A stretch of 64,000 bases of DNA. It comes from Mactra quadrangularis. Lineage: Eukaryota; Mollusca; Bivalvia; Venerida; Mactridae. Shown in pieces: positions 19,420 through 33,469 of this stretch. Location: the NCBI GenBank assembly GCA_025267735.1, contig CM046298.1, forward strand, positions 29,395,866 through 29,459,865, in the 5' to 3' direction. Position 1 is the first letter of the stretch. Each line of letters starts with the position of its first letter. The translations under genes were made by a program, and so were the position numbers. The notes under the pieces were generated by a model. The model saw only the letters and a list, made by a program, of their open reading frames with translations. It did not search any database and was not told the DNA's origin.

Positions 19420-22400
19420 CATTATCCATAACTCAAAACAACAACATCGACAATGCGAAACAGTAGCATCAACAAAACAAAACAAAAACATCAACAACTC
19501 AAACAACAGCTACAACAGCTCGAAACATAAACATCATCAAATAAAAACAACAACATCAACAACTAAATGCAACAGCATCAAATTCTCAATACAACAACAT
19601 CAACAACACAAAAAGACAGCAGCAACAATTCAAAAAACAGAATCAACAGCTCAAAACAATTGCCGTAATGACTAAAACAGCATCATCAACTGCTTAAAAC
19701 AACAGCATTAACAACTCAAAACAACTGCAATAACATATACAAACGCCAGCTTCAACAACTTAAACAACAGCATAAACAACTCAAAACAAAAGCATCAACC
19801 ACTCAAAACAACAGCATCAACAACTCAAAACAACAGAATCGAACAACTCAAAACAAAAGCATCAACTACTCAAAACAACAGAATCGAACAACTCAAAACA
19901 AAAGCATCAACTACTCAAAACAACAGCATCAACAAGTCAAAACAACACCATTTACATATCCAAATAAATGCCATAACGATCTAACAACATCTACAATTCA
20001 AAGCAATAGCATTAACAACTTAAAACAACAGCATTATATCTCAAAACAACAACATAAACATATCAAAACAACATCATCATCAGCTTAAAACAACTACCTT
20101 TACGACTTAAAACATCAGCATCAAAAACTCCAAACAACAGCACTTACTTTTAAATAAAACACTACCTAAACGAATCAAAACAGCTGTATCAACACCCTAA
20201 TAAAACAACTTTAACAGCGCAAAACAACAGCAAAAACAATTCAAAACAACAGAATCAACAGCTCAAAACAATTGCCTTAACGACTCAAAACAGCAACATC
20301 AACAACTCAAAATAAAAGCATCATTATCTCAAAACAACAGCATCAACAATTAAAACAACAGCATCAACAACTCAAAGCAAAAGCATCAACCACTCAAAAC
20401 AACAGCCACAATAACATAACTCAAAACAACAACATCAACAACTCCAAACAACAGCATCATCAGCTTAAAAAACTACCTTAACGATTCAAAACATCAGCAG
20501 CATCAACTCAAAACAACAGCTAGCGTCAACAACTCCAAACAACAACATTCACATTTTAAAACAACTGCTCAAACGACTCAAAACTACTGTATCAACACCC
20601 TTTTAAAACAACTTTAACAGCTCAAAACAACAGCATCAACACATCAAAACAACTGTCGTAACGACTTAAAACAACTGCATTAGCACCTCAAGACAATAAC
20701 TTCAACAAATCAAAACAACAGCTCAAACAAATGCCTACATGACTCAAAACAACTGCATCAATTTTTCAAACAAGAACCTCAACATCTCAAAACAACATAA
20801 TCAAGAACTTAATTTGTTAGCAATTTTTTCTTCATCTTCAACAATTCAAAACAACAGCATCATCAACAGCTTAAAATTGCACCAACAGTTAAAATACTGC
20901 ATCAACAGCTCAAAACAACTACATCAACAATTTAAAGAATCGGCATAAATAACAAAAGCATCAACAACACTTAACAACTCAAATCAACGCCAAGAACTAA
21001 AAAATAGCATCCAAAACAACTGCAACAACAACACAAAAAGACTATCAACAACTCAAAACTGCAACATCAACAACTATAAACATGAACATCAACAACTCAA
21101 AACAACACCAAGAACTCAAAACAATAGCATTAAAAACTCAAAACAACCGTAACAACAACTCTAAAAAAAGAATCCACAGCTTAAAACAACTGAAACAATT
21201 CAATAAATAACATCAACAGCTTACAACAACAGCATTAAATTCTCAAAACAACCATATCAAAAACTCAAAACAGCAGCATCAACAACCCTAAATAACAATA
21301 TAAAAAAAACTCAAAACAACAGCACCAACACTTCAAAACAACAAGAGCAACAACTCAAAACAACATCAACAACAACTCAAAACATCTGAGTCAACCACTA
21401 AAAACAGCTGCATCAACAACGCAAAACAACGGCATCAACATATCAAAATAACTACATGTACATAATCACTTTAAAATCAACATCAACAACTCAGAACAAC
21501 AAAGTAAACTCCTTAAAAAATCAAATCAACAGCTCAAAAACCACTGCATCAATAGCATAAAAGAGCTATATCTCAAGCTCAAATCAACTGCATCTGCATG
21601 TAAAAACAACAATACCAACAGCTGAAACAACTACATCAACGACTCAAAATAACTGCATGAACCATTCAAAACAACTTCATCAACAGCTAAAAAAACTGCA
21701 TCAAATACACAAAACAACTTATCATCAGCTAAAAGCAACCGCGTCTATAAATTATTACATTTGCATCAACACTGCTAGCTACAACAACAACTCAAAACAA
21801 CACTCATCCACAATCGTCTACAAATATCCGCATCAACTGATCGCTCAAAACCACTGCATCAACAGCTCATAAAATGCATCAACACTTCTTAGCAACTGCA
21901 TCATCAGCTAAAACAACTGCATATACAGCTCCAGACAACTACATTGATAGCTCACGAAAACTGCATCAACAGCTCGAACAACTACAGCTAAAACTAAAAA
22001 CAACTGCAACAACATTAAAGAACAACTGCATCAATAGCACAATACAACTGCACCAACAGCTAAACAACTATACTAACAGCTAAAACAACTACATCAACAG
22101 CTTAAAACAACTACATTAACAGCTCAGAACAACTACGTCAACAGTTAAAAACAACTACATTAACAACTAAAACAACTACATCGGCAGCTAAAACAACTAT
22201 ATCAACAGCTAAAACAACTACAACAACAGCTAAAACAACTACATCAGCAGCTAAAAACAACTATATCAGCAGCTAAAAAACTATATCAGCAGCTAAAAAC
22301 AACGACATCAGCACCTAAAAACAACTATATCAGCAGCTTAAAACAACTATATTAGCAGCTAATAAACACCTGTATAAACAGCTCAAACAACTATATCAAC

Positions 22401-23795
22401 AGCTAAAAACAACATCACCAACAGATAAAATAACTGCATCAACAGCTCAAACAACTATATCAACAGCTCAAACAACTATATCAACAGCTCAAACAACTGC
22501 ACCAATAGCTAAAAACAATAGCACTAACAGCCCAAAACAACTGCACCAACAGCTCAAACAAATATATCAACAGCTCAAAAAGTGCATCAACAGCTCAAAC
22601 AACTACATCAACAGCTAAAACAACTACATCAATAGCTAAAAAACAACTACATCAACCACTCAAACAACATCATCAACAGATAAAATAACTACATAAGCAG
22701 CTAGAACAACTACATCAACAGCTAAAAACATCTGCATCAATGGCTCAAATACTATATTTACAGCTTAAACAACTACATCAACAGCTTTAAACAACAACTT
22801 CAACAGCTTAAAACAATTATATTAACAGCTTAAAACAACAGCATTAACAATCCAAGACAACTGCATCTATTGCACAAAACAACTGCATCAACAGCTCAAG
22901 ACAACTGCATCAACAGCTCAAGACAACTGAATCAACAGCTCAAGACAACTGAATCAACAGCTCAAGATAACTGATCAACAGCTCAAGACAACTGCATCAA
23001 CAACTTAAAAATACTGCTTCAACAACACAAAACAACTGTACGCACCAACAGCTCAAAACAACAGCATTAACAACTCAAAACAACTGCATCAACAGCTTTT
23101 ACTACTATATCAACAGCTAAAACCAACTGCATCAATGGTTCAAACAACTCCATCATCAACTCAAGACAACTACATCAACAACCCAGAACAACTGAAACAA
23201 ATATACATGTAACAACAATAACTGCTCCTGAACTTATACTGCTCAAAACAAGTCAAACAACACCAGCATCAACAACTTATAACAACTGCATTAATAATTC
23301 AAAAAAGGTGCACCTACAACTCTTAACAACAGCATCGACAACTCAAAACTTCATCAACAACTTCAAAGTAACAACTTCAACAACTTAAAACATTACCAAG
23401 AACTCAAACCAATAGCACCAAAAACTAAAAACAACTGCAACAAGTAAAACAATAACATCGACAACTCAACACTAGAACATCAAGAACTCAAAACAACAAC
23501 ATCAACAACTCGAAACAACACAAAAACTTAAAACAATAGCATCAAAATTTTAAACAAATGAAACAATAACGCAAAAATTAACATCAACAACATCAACCAT
23601 TTAAATTAGCTGCATCAACAACTAAAATAACAGCATCAACGACTCAAAACAACAACATCAACCATTTAAATTAGCTGCATCAACAACTAAAATAACAGCA
23701 TCAACGGCTCAAAACAACAGCTAGATTCAACAACTCAAACAAACTACATCATCAACTCAAAACTACAGCATTACCAACTAAAAAATACTAAAAGG
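19420..23795 (+). repeat. A/C-rich 21-22 bp minisatellite, block 1
   Basis: Tandem degenerate units of the type CAACAGCATCAACAACTCAA, grading to CAACAGCTAAAACAACTAC. The plus strand is almost free of G outside the CAG and GCA steps. From about 19625 the order of variants matches that of block 2 (from about 24601), including unique landmarks such as TGCAATAACATATACAAAC and TTAATTTGTTAGCAATTTTT. Short open frames with repeating LHQQL-type peptides are products of the 21 bp period. Confidence 0.95.
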
Positions 23796-24285
23796 GCAAC
23801 AAACATCTCAAGGACCAAAAACGTTCGAGACGACTTGTTAAATATAAACAGGACAAGATATACAATCCACGCGTAATGGGACAGCAAGCATTTGTAAAAT
23901 CAAAATGTCCAAGACGACTTGTTAAATATCAGCAGGACAAATTATACAATCCACGCGTAAATGGACAAAAATCATCTCAAGGACCAAAAAAGTCCGAGAC
24001 GACTTGTTAAATATCAGCAGGACAAATTATACAATCCACGCGTAATTGGACAAAAATCATCTCAAGGACCAAAAAAGTCCGAGACGACTTGTAAAATATT
24101 AACAGGCCAAAGTATCGATCCACGCGTAATGGAACAACAAGCATCTCAAGGACCAAAAAAGTCCGACACGACTTGTTTAATATCAGCAGGACGAATTATA
24201 CAATCCACGCGTAATTGGACAAAACATCTCAAGGACCAAAAAAGTCCGAGACGACTTGTTAAATATCAGCAGGACAAAATAAATG
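23796..24285 (+). repeat. 84 bp satellite, block 1
   Basis: About six units, each with CATCTCAAGGACCAAAAAAG, GAGACGACTTGTTAAATAT, CAGCAGGACAAATTATACAA and TCCACGCGTAATTGGACA. The same unit follows the minisatellite in block 2 (32165-32475). The 168-residue frame through it is repeat-derived. Confidence 0.93.
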
Positions 24286-24289
24286 TTCA

Positions 24290-24592
24290 TACAATTGGGG
24301 TTTCTGTCGTTTCTTTGCTGCGATGGGGTGTTCTGTCAGTTCTTGGCTGTGATGGGGTGTTCTGTCAGTTCTTTGCTGAGATGGGGTGTTCTGTCAGTTC
24401 TTTGCTGTGTTGGCGGTGTTCTGTCAGTTCTTGGTTGCGATGGAGTGTTCTGTCAGTTCTTGATTGAGATGGGGATGTTATGTCAGTTCTTGATTGAGAT
24501 GGGGTTGTTCTGTCAGTTCTTGGATATGATGGGGTGTTCTGTCAGGTCTTGGATATAATGGGGTGTTCTGTCAGTTCTTGGCTGTGACAACG
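24290..24592 (+). repeat. G/T-rich 30 bp satellite, block 1
   Basis: About ten units of the type TGTTCTGTCAGTTCTTGG followed by ATATGATGGGG or CTGTGATGGGG. The plus strand switches here from A/C-rich to G/T-rich. The array ends abruptly at about 24590, where A/C-rich minisatellite restarts. Confidence 0.93.
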
Positions 24593-27500
24593 ACAGCATC
24601 AACAATTCAAAAACACAGAATCAAATGCTCAAAACAAATGCCTTAACGACTAAAACAGCAACATCAACTGCTCAAAACAACAGCATTAACAACTCAAAAC
24701 AACTGCAATAACATATACAAACAAAAACTTCAACAACTTAAACTACAGCATCAACAACTCAAAACAAAAGCATCAACCACTCAAAACAACAGCATCAACA
24801 ACTCAAAACAACAGCATCAACAACTCAAAACAGAAGCATCAACTACTCAAAACAACAGCATCAACCATTCAAAACAATAGCATTTATATACCCAAATAAA
24901 TGCCATAACGATCTAACAACATCTAAAATTAAAGCAACAGCATCAACAACTCAAAACAACAGCATTATATCTCAAAACAACAACATAAACATATCAAAAC
25001 AACAGCATCATCAGCTTAAAACAACTACCTTTACGACTTTAAACATCAGCATAAAAAACTCCAAACAACAGAACTTACTTTTAAATAAAACACTACCTAA
25101 ACGAATCAAAACAGCTGTATCAGCTGTACCCTGATAAAACAACTTTAACGACGCAAAACAACAACATGAACAATTCAAAACATCAGAATCAACAGCTAAA
25201 AAAATTGCCTTAACGACTCAAAACAGCAACATCAACAACTCAAAATAAAAGCATCAATATCACTGAACAACAGCATCAACCATTAAAACAACAGCATCAA
25301 CAACTCAAAGCAAAACATCAACCACTCAAAACAACAGCATCAACAACTCAAAACAACAGCATCATCAGCTTAAAACAACTACCCTACCGATTCAAAACAT
25401 CAGCAGCAACAACTCAAAACAACAGCTAGCATCAACAACTCCAAACAACAACATCTACATTTAAAAACAACAGCTTAAACGACTTAAAACTTCTGTATTA
25501 ACACCCTAATAAAACAACTTTAACAGCTCAAAACAACAGCATCAACACATCAAAACAACTGTCGTAACGACTTAAAACAACTGCATCAACACCTCAAAAC
25601 AATAACATCAACAAATCAAAACAACAGCTCAAAACAATTGCATCAATTTTTCAAACAAGAACCTCAAAATCTCAAAACAACATAATCAAGAACTTAATTT
25701 GTTAGCAATTTTTTCTTCATCTTCAACAATTCAAAACAACAGCATTATCAACAGCTAAAAAATTGCACCAACGGTTAAAATACTGCATCAACAGCTTAAA
25801 ACAACTACATCAACAATTTAAAGAATCGGCATTAATAACAAAAGCATCAACAACACTTAACAACAGCATCAAAAACTTCAAACAACAACATCAACAACTC
25901 AAATCAACGCCAAGAACGAAAAATAGCATCCAAAACAACTGCAACAACAACTCAAAAAGACTATCAACGACTCAAAACTGCAACATCAACAACTGTAAAC
26001 ATGAACATCAACAACTCAAAACAACACAAAGAACTCAAAACAATAGCATTAAAAACTCAAAACAACCGGAACAACAACTCTAAAAAAGGAATCCACAGCA
26101 TAAAACAATTGAAACAACAATTCAATAAATAACATCAACAGCTTACAACAACAGCATTAAATTCTCAAAACAACCATATCAAAAACTCAAAACAGCAGCA
26201 TCAACAACTTTAAATAACCATATTAATAACTCAAAACAACAGCATCAACACTTCAAAACAACAAGAGCAACAACTCAAAACAACATCAACAACTACTCAA
26301 AACATCTGAGTCAACCACTAAAAACAGCTGCATCAACAACGCAAAACAACGGCATCAACATATCAAAATAACTACATGTACATAATCACTTCAAAATCAA
26401 CATCAACAACTCAGAACAACAAAGTAAACTCCTTAAAAAATCAAATCAACAGCTCAAAAAACACTGCATTAATAGCATAAAAGAGCTATATCTTCAGCTC
26501 AAATCAACTGCATCTGCATGTAAAAACAACAATACCAACAGCTGAAACAACTACATCAACGACTCAAAATAACTGCAAGAACCATTCAAAACAACTTCGT
26601 CAACAGCTTAAAAAACTGCATCAAATACACAAAACAACTTATCATCAGCTAAAAGCAACCGCGTCTATAAATTATTACATTTGCATCAACACTGCTAGCT
26701 ACAACAACAACTCAAAACAACACTCATCAAAAATCGTTTACAAATATCTGCATCAACTGATCGCTCAAAACCACTGCATCAACAGCTCATCCAACAGCTA
26801 AACAACTACATCAACAGCTAAAACAACTACATCAACAGCTCAAAACAACTACATTAACAGCTAAAAACTACTACGTCAACAGTTAAAACAACTACAATAA
26901 CATCTAAAAACAACTACATCGGCAGCTAAAACAACTATATCAACAGCTCAAACAGCTACAACAACAGCTAAAGCAACTACATCAGCAGCTACAAACAACT
27001 ATATCAGCAGCTAAAACAACTATATAAACAGCTCAAACAACTATATCAACAGCTAAAACAACTATATCGACAGCTAAAACAACTCAATAAACAGCTAAAA
27101 ACAACTTCATCAACAGCTAAAAACAACTACATCAACAGCTCAAAACAACTACATTAACAGCTAAAAACAACTACGTCAACAGTTAAAAACAACTACATTA
27201 ACAGCTAAAAACAACTATATCGGCAGCTAAAACAACTATATCAACTGCTCAAATAATTACAACAACAGCGAAAAACAACTACATCAGCAGCTAAAAACAA
27301 CTATATCAGCAGCTACAAACAACTATATCAACAGCTAAAACAACTATATCAACAGCTAAAAACAACTACATCAACAGCTCAAAACAACTACATTAACAGC
27401 TAAAAAAAACTACGTCAACAGTTAAAAACAACTACATTAACAACTAAAACAACTACATCGGCAGCTAAAACAACTATATCAACAGCTAAAAACAACTACA

Positions 27501-30500
27501 ACAACAGCTAAAAACAACTACATCAGCAGCTAAAAACTACTATATCAACAGCTAAAAACAACTATATAAACAGCTAAAAACAACTACAACAACAGCTAAA
27601 AACAACTACATCAGCAGCTAAAAACTACTATATCAACAGCTAAAAACAACTATATCAACAGCTAAAAACAGGTATATAAACAGCTCTAATAAGTATATCA
27701 ACAGCTAAAACTACTACATGAACAGCTCAAAACAACTACATTAACAACAAAAAACAACAACGTCAACAGTTAAAAACAACTACATTAACAGCTAAAAACA
27801 GCTATATTAACAGCTAAAAACAACTATATCAACAGCTCAAACAACTACATTAACAGCTAAAACAACTACGTCAACAGTTAAAAACAACCACATTAACAGC
27901 TAAAAACAACTACATCGGCAGCTAAAACAACTATATCAACAGCTCAAACAACTACAATAACAGCTACAAACAACTACATCAGCAGCTAAAAACAACTATA
28001 TCAGCAGCTAAAACAACTATATCAACAGCTAAAAACAACTATATCAACAGCTCAAACAACTATATCAACAGCTCAAACAACTACACGTATATTATCAACA
28101 GCTAAAAACAACTATATAAACAGCTAAAACAACTTTATAAACAGCTAAAAACAACTATATAAACAGCTCAAACAACTATATCAATAGCTAAAAACAACTA
28201 CATCAACAGCTCAAAACAACTACATTAACAGCTAAAAACAACTACGTCAACAGTTAAAAACAACTACATTAACAGCTAAAAAACAACTACATCGGCAGCT
28301 AAAACAACTATATCAACAGCTCAAACTACTACAACAACAGCTAAAAACAACTACATCAGCAGCTAAAAACAACTATATCAGCAGCCAAGAAACAACTATA
28401 TCAACAGCTAAAACAACTATATCAACAGCTAAAAACAACTACATCAACAGCTCAAAACAACTACATTAACAGCTAAAAACAACTACGTCAACAGTTAAAA
28501 ACAACTACATTAACAACTAAAACAACTACATCGGCAGCTAAAACAACTATATCAACAGCTAAAAACAACTACAACAACAGCTAAAAACAACTACATCAGC
28601 AGCTAAAAACTACTATATCAACAGCTCAAACAACTTTATCAACAGCTAAAAACAACTATATCAACAGCTAAAAACAACTATATCAACAGCTAAAAACAAG
28701 TATATAAACAGCTCTAATAAGTATATCAACAGCTAAAACAACTACATCAACAGCTCAAAACAACTACATTAACAGCAAAAAACAACTACGTCAACAGTTA
28801 AAAACAACTACATTAACAGCTAAAAACAACTATATTAACAGCTAAAAACAACTATATCAACAGCTCAAACAACTACATTAACAGCTAAAAACAACTACGT
28901 CAACAGTTAAAAACAACCACATTAACAGCTAAAAACAACTACATCGGCAGCTAAAACAACTATATCAACAGCTCAAACAACTACAATAACAGCTACAAAC
29001 AACTACATCAGCAGCTAAAAACAACTATATCAGCAGCTAAAAACAACTATATCAACAGCTAAAAACAACTATATCAACAGCTCAAACAACTATATCAACA
29101 GCTCAAACAACTACACGTATATCAACAGCTAAAAAACAACTATATAAACAGCTAAAACAACTTTATCAACAGCTAAAAACAACTATATAAACAGCTCAAA
29201 CAACTATATCAATAGCTAAAAACAACTACATCAACAGCTCAAAACAACTACATTAACAGCTAAAAACAACTACGTCAACAGTTAAAAACAACTACATTAA
29301 CAGCTAAAAACAACTACATCGGCAGCTAAAACAACTATATCAACAGCTCAAACAACTACAACAACAGCTCAAAACAACTACATCAGCAGCTAAAAACAAC
29401 TATATCAGCAGCTAAAAACAACTATATCAACAGCTAAAACAACTATATCAACAGCTCAAACAACTATATCAACAGCTAAAACAACTATATCAACAGCTAA
29501 AAACAACTACATTAACAACTAAAAACAACTATATAAACAGCTCAAACAACTTTATCAACAGCTCAAACAACTACGTCAACAGTTAAAAACAACTACATTA
29601 ACAGCTAAAAACAACTATATAAACAGCTCAAACAACTTTATCAACAGCTCAAACAACTACATTAACAGCTAAACAACTACGTCAACAGTTAAAAACAACC
29701 ACATTAACAGCTAAAAACAACTACATCGGCAGCTAAAACAACTATATCAACAGCTCAAACAACTACAATAACAGCTACAAACAACTACATCAGCAGCTAA
29801 AAACAACTATATCAGCAGCTAAAAACAACTATATCAACAGCTCAAACAACTATATCAACAGCTCAAACAACTACACGTATATCAACAGCTAAAAAACAAC
29901 TATATAAACAGCTAAAACAACTTTATCAACAGCTAAAAACAACTATATAAACAGCTCAAACAACTATATCAATAGCTAAAAACAACTACATCAACAGCTC
30001 AAAACAACTACTTTAACAGCTAAAAACAACTACGTCAACAGTTAAAAACAACTACATTAACAGCTAAAAACAACTATATCAACAGCTCAAACAACTATAT
30101 CAACAGCTCAAACAACTACACGTATATCAACAGCTAAAAAACAACTATATAAACAGCTAAAACAACTTTATCAACAGCTAAAAACAACTATATAAACAGC
30201 TCAAACAACTATATCAATAGCTAAAAACAACTACATCAACAGCTCAAAACAACTACATTAACAGCTAAAAACAACTACGTCAACAGTTAAAAACAACTAC
30301 ATTAACAGCTAAAAACAACTACATCGGCAGCTAAAACAACTATATCAACAGCTCAAACAACTACAACAACAGCTCAAAACAACTACATCAGCAGCTAAAA
30401 ACAACTATATCAGCAGCTAAAAACAACTATATCAACAGCTAAAACAACTATATCAACAGCTCAAACAACTATATCAACAGCTAAAACAACTATATCAGCA

Positions 30501-32160
30501 GCTAAAAACAACTATATCAACAGCTAAAAACAACTATATCAACAGCTCAAACAACTATATCAACAGCTCAAACAACTATATCAACAGCTAAAAACAACTA
30601 TAGCAGCAGCTAAAAACAACTATATCAGCAGCTATAAACAACTATATCAACAGCTAAAACAACTATATCAACAGCTAAAAACAACTATATAAACAGCTCA
30701 AGCAACTATATCAACAGCTAAAACAACATCATCAACAGATAAAATAACTTCAACAATAGTTAAAAACAACTGCATCAACAGCTCAAACAACTATATCAAC
30801 AGCTTAAACAACTGCATCAACAGCTAAAATCAACAACACTAATAGCCCAAAACAACTGCACCAACAGCTCAAACAAATATATCAACAGCTCAAAAACTGC
30901 ATCAACAGCTCAAACGTCTACATCAATAGCTAAAACAACTACATCAATAGCTATAAACAACTACATCAACCACTCAAACAACATCATCAACAGATAAAAT
31001 AACTACATAAGCAGCTAAAACAACCACATCAACAGCTAAAACATCTGCATCAATGGCTTAAATACTATATTTACAGCTTAAACAACTACATCAACAGCTT
31101 TAAACAACAACTTCAACAGCTTAAAACAATTATATTAACAGTTTAAAACAACAGCATTAACAACCCAAGACAACTGCATCTATTGCACAAAACAACTGCA
31201 TCAACAGCTCAAGACAACTGCATCAACAGCTCAAGACAATTGAATCAACAGCTCAAGACAACTGAATCAACAGCTCAAGAAAACTGATCAACTCAAGACA
31301 ACTGCATCAACAACTTAAAAATACTGCTTCAACAACACAAAACAACTGTACGCACCAACAGCTCAAAACAACAGCATTAACAACTCAAAACAGTTGCACC
31401 AACAGCTTTTACTACTATATCAACAGCTAAAACCAACTGCATCAATGGTTCAAACAACTCCATCATCAACTCAAGACAACTACATCAACAACCCATAACA
31501 ACTGAAACAAATATACATGTAACAACAATAACTGCTCCTGAACTTATACTGCTCAAAACAACTCAAGCAACACCAGCATCAACAACTTATAACAACTGCA
31601 TTAACAATTCAAAACAGGTGCACCTACAACTCTTAACAACAGCATCGACAACTCAAAACTGCATCAACAACTTCAAAGTAACAACATCAACAACTTAAAC
31701 CAACACCAAGAACTCAAACCATAGCACCAAAAACTAAAAACAACTGCAACTACTGAAACAATAGCATCGACAACTCAACACTACAACATCAACAACTCAA
31801 AGCAAAAACATCAACAACTCAAAACAACACATAAACTAAAAACAATAACATCAAATTTAAAACAACTGAAACAACAACTCAAAATTAACATCAACAACTT
31901 AAATTAACAATATCTACAACTCAAAACAACAACATCAACAACTCGAAACAACACAAAATTTAAAACAATAGCATCAAAATTTAAAACAACAACAACAACG
32001 CAAAAATTAACACCAACGACTCAAAACAACAACATCAACCATTTAAATTAGCTGCATCAACAACTAAAATAACAACATCAAAGGCTCAAAACAACAGCTA
32101 GCATCAACAACTCAAACAAACTACATCATCAACTCAAAACTACAGCATTAACAACTCAAA
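24593..32160 (+). repeat. A/C-rich 21-22 bp minisatellite, block 2
   Basis: Repeats the variant order of block 1, with matching landmarks at 24720 (cf. 19735), 25690 (cf. 20812), 26640 (cf. 21720) and 31200 (cf. 22880). It is much longer because of an inserted higher-order array at about 26790-30720. Non-coding. Confidence 0.95.
26790..30720 (+). repeat. Higher-order repeat expansion inside block 2
   Basis: Units of the type CAACAGCTAAAAACAACTAT are grouped into larger cassettes. The marker CTACGTCAACAGTTAAAAAC recurs at least a dozen times, and TACATCGGCAGCTAAAACA about ten times. The rarer marker CTACACGTAT occurs near 28083, 29113, 29874 and 30119. Several marker pairs are about 1.0-1.07 kb apart, implying a super-repeat near 1.03 kb. 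The matching part of block 1 (about 22010-22400) is only a few hundred bases. Confidence 0.88.
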
Positions 32161-32164
32161 AATA

Positions 32165-32475
32165 CTAAAAGGGAAATAAACATCTCAAGGACCAAAAAAG
32201 TTCGAGACGACTTGTTAAATATAAACTGGACAAATTATACAATCCACGCGTAATTGGACAAAAACATCTCAAGGACCAGAATTGTACAATATTAACAGGC
32301 CAAAGTATAGATCCACGCGTAATGGAACAACAAGCATCTCAAGGACCAAAAGTCCGAGACGACTTGTTTAATATCAGCAGGACAAATTATACAATCCACG
32401 CGTAATTGGACAAAAACATCTCAAGGACCAAAAAAGTCCGAGACGACTTGTTAAATATCAGCAGGACAAATTAAA
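32165..32475 (+). repeat. 84 bp satellite, block 2
   Basis: About four units matching 23796-24285, one of them shortened near 32280. It again sits between the A/C-rich and G/T-rich arrays. Confidence 0.92.
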
Positions 32476-32479
32476 TGTA

Positions 32480-33308
32480 CAAGTAATTGGGGTTTCTGTC
32501 GTTTCTTTGCCGCGATGGGGTGTTCTGTCAGTTCTTGGCTGTGATGGGGTGTTTTGTCAGTTCTTTGCTGAGATGGGGTGTTCTGCTAATTCTTTGCTGT
32601 GATGGCGGTTTTCTGTCAGTTCTTGGTTGCGATGGAGTGTTCTGTCAGTTCTTGATTGAGCTGGGGATGTTCTGTCAGTTCTTGATTGAGATGGGGATGT
32701 ACTGTCAGTTCTTGGATATGATGGGGTGTTCTGTCAGTTCTTGGCTGTGATGGGGTGTTCTGTCAGTTCTTGGATATGATGGGGGTGTTTCATCAGTTCT
32801 TGGATATGATGGGGTGTTCTGTCAGTTCTTGACTGTGATGGGCATGTTCTGTCAGTTCTTCGATATGATGGGGATGTTCTGTCAGTTCTTGGATATGATG
32901 TGGTGTTCTGTCAGTTCTTGGATATGATGGGGATGTTCTGTCAGTTCTTCGATATGATGGGGATGTTCTGTCAGTTCCTGATTGAGATAGGGATGTTCTG
33001 TCAGTTCTTGGATATGATGGGGTGTTCTGTCAGTTCTTGGATATGATGGGGATGATCTGTCAGGTCTTGGATATGATGGGGTGTTCTGTCAGTTCTTGGC
33101 TGTGATGGAGTGTTCTGTCAGTTCTTGGATATGATGGAGTGTTCTGTCAGTTCTTGGATATGATGGAGTGTTCTGTAAGTTATTGGCTGTGATGGAGTGT
33201 TCTGTCAGTTCTTGGATATGTTGGAGTGTTCTGTCAGTTCTTGGATATGATGGAGTGTTCTGTCAATTCTTGGATATGATGGGGTGTTCTGTAAGTTATT
33301 GGCTGTTT
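32480..33308 (+). repeat. G/T-rich 30 bp satellite, block 2
   Basis: About 27 units of TGTTCTGTCAGTTCTTGG plus ATATGATGGGG-type text. Each unit has a GGGG or GGAG run, so the strand carries regularly spaced G-runs. A few units read CTGTAAGTTATTGG, a donor-like GTAAGT. The frame of 87 residues here is repeat-derived. Confidence 0.94.
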
Positions 33309-33312
33309 GCAG

Positions 33313-33384
33313 AACGACATTGACCAACTTCTTGACAAACACGATGTGTCTGTAGATCCAAACATTCTGAAAAGATATAAGTAA
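33313..33384 (+). CDS. Candidate terminal exon directly after the satellite
   Basis: The satellite ends in TTATTGGCTGTTTGCAG, a plausible splice acceptor. It is followed by 23 codons and a TAA stop at 33382-33384. The peptide begins NDIDQLLDKHDVSVD and ends PNILKRYK. Its composition is balanced and strikingly protein-like against satellite and AT-rich flanks, suggesting the last exon of a host gene whose intron holds the 14 kb satellite locus. The family is not recognised and the upstream exon was not found, so this rests on codon content and the acceptor alone. Confidence 0.4.
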   Translation, partial: NDIDQLLDKHDVSVDPNILKRYK

Positions 33385-33469
33385 ACTTGTCTATTTATAT
33401 CAAGTACAATATACTAGATAGTCATTGTTACAAAATTTTCATTTTCTTATTTAATTCATTTAATGCTTT

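Noticed and set aside
20739..22083. Gln/His-rich frames (LHQQL repeats) in the A/C-rich minisatellite
   Set aside because: They are translations of 21 bp units and are interrupted wherever a unit has 22 bp. A polyglutamine-like protein is not supported.
23961..24558. Open frames of 168 and 91 residues in the 84 bp and 30 bp satellites
   Set aside because: The peptides repeat with the DNA period (for example FCQFL...MGC) and exist because the unit length is close to a multiple of three. There is no start context, no domain and no other gene signal.
32487..32750. 87-residue frame resembling a hydrophobic repeat protein
   Set aside because: Same satellite-derived periodic peptide as in block 1; not a gene.
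19420..33308. CRISPR array
   Set aside because: Units are contiguous and degenerate, with no unique spacers of constant length, no cas genes, and a eukaryotic context.
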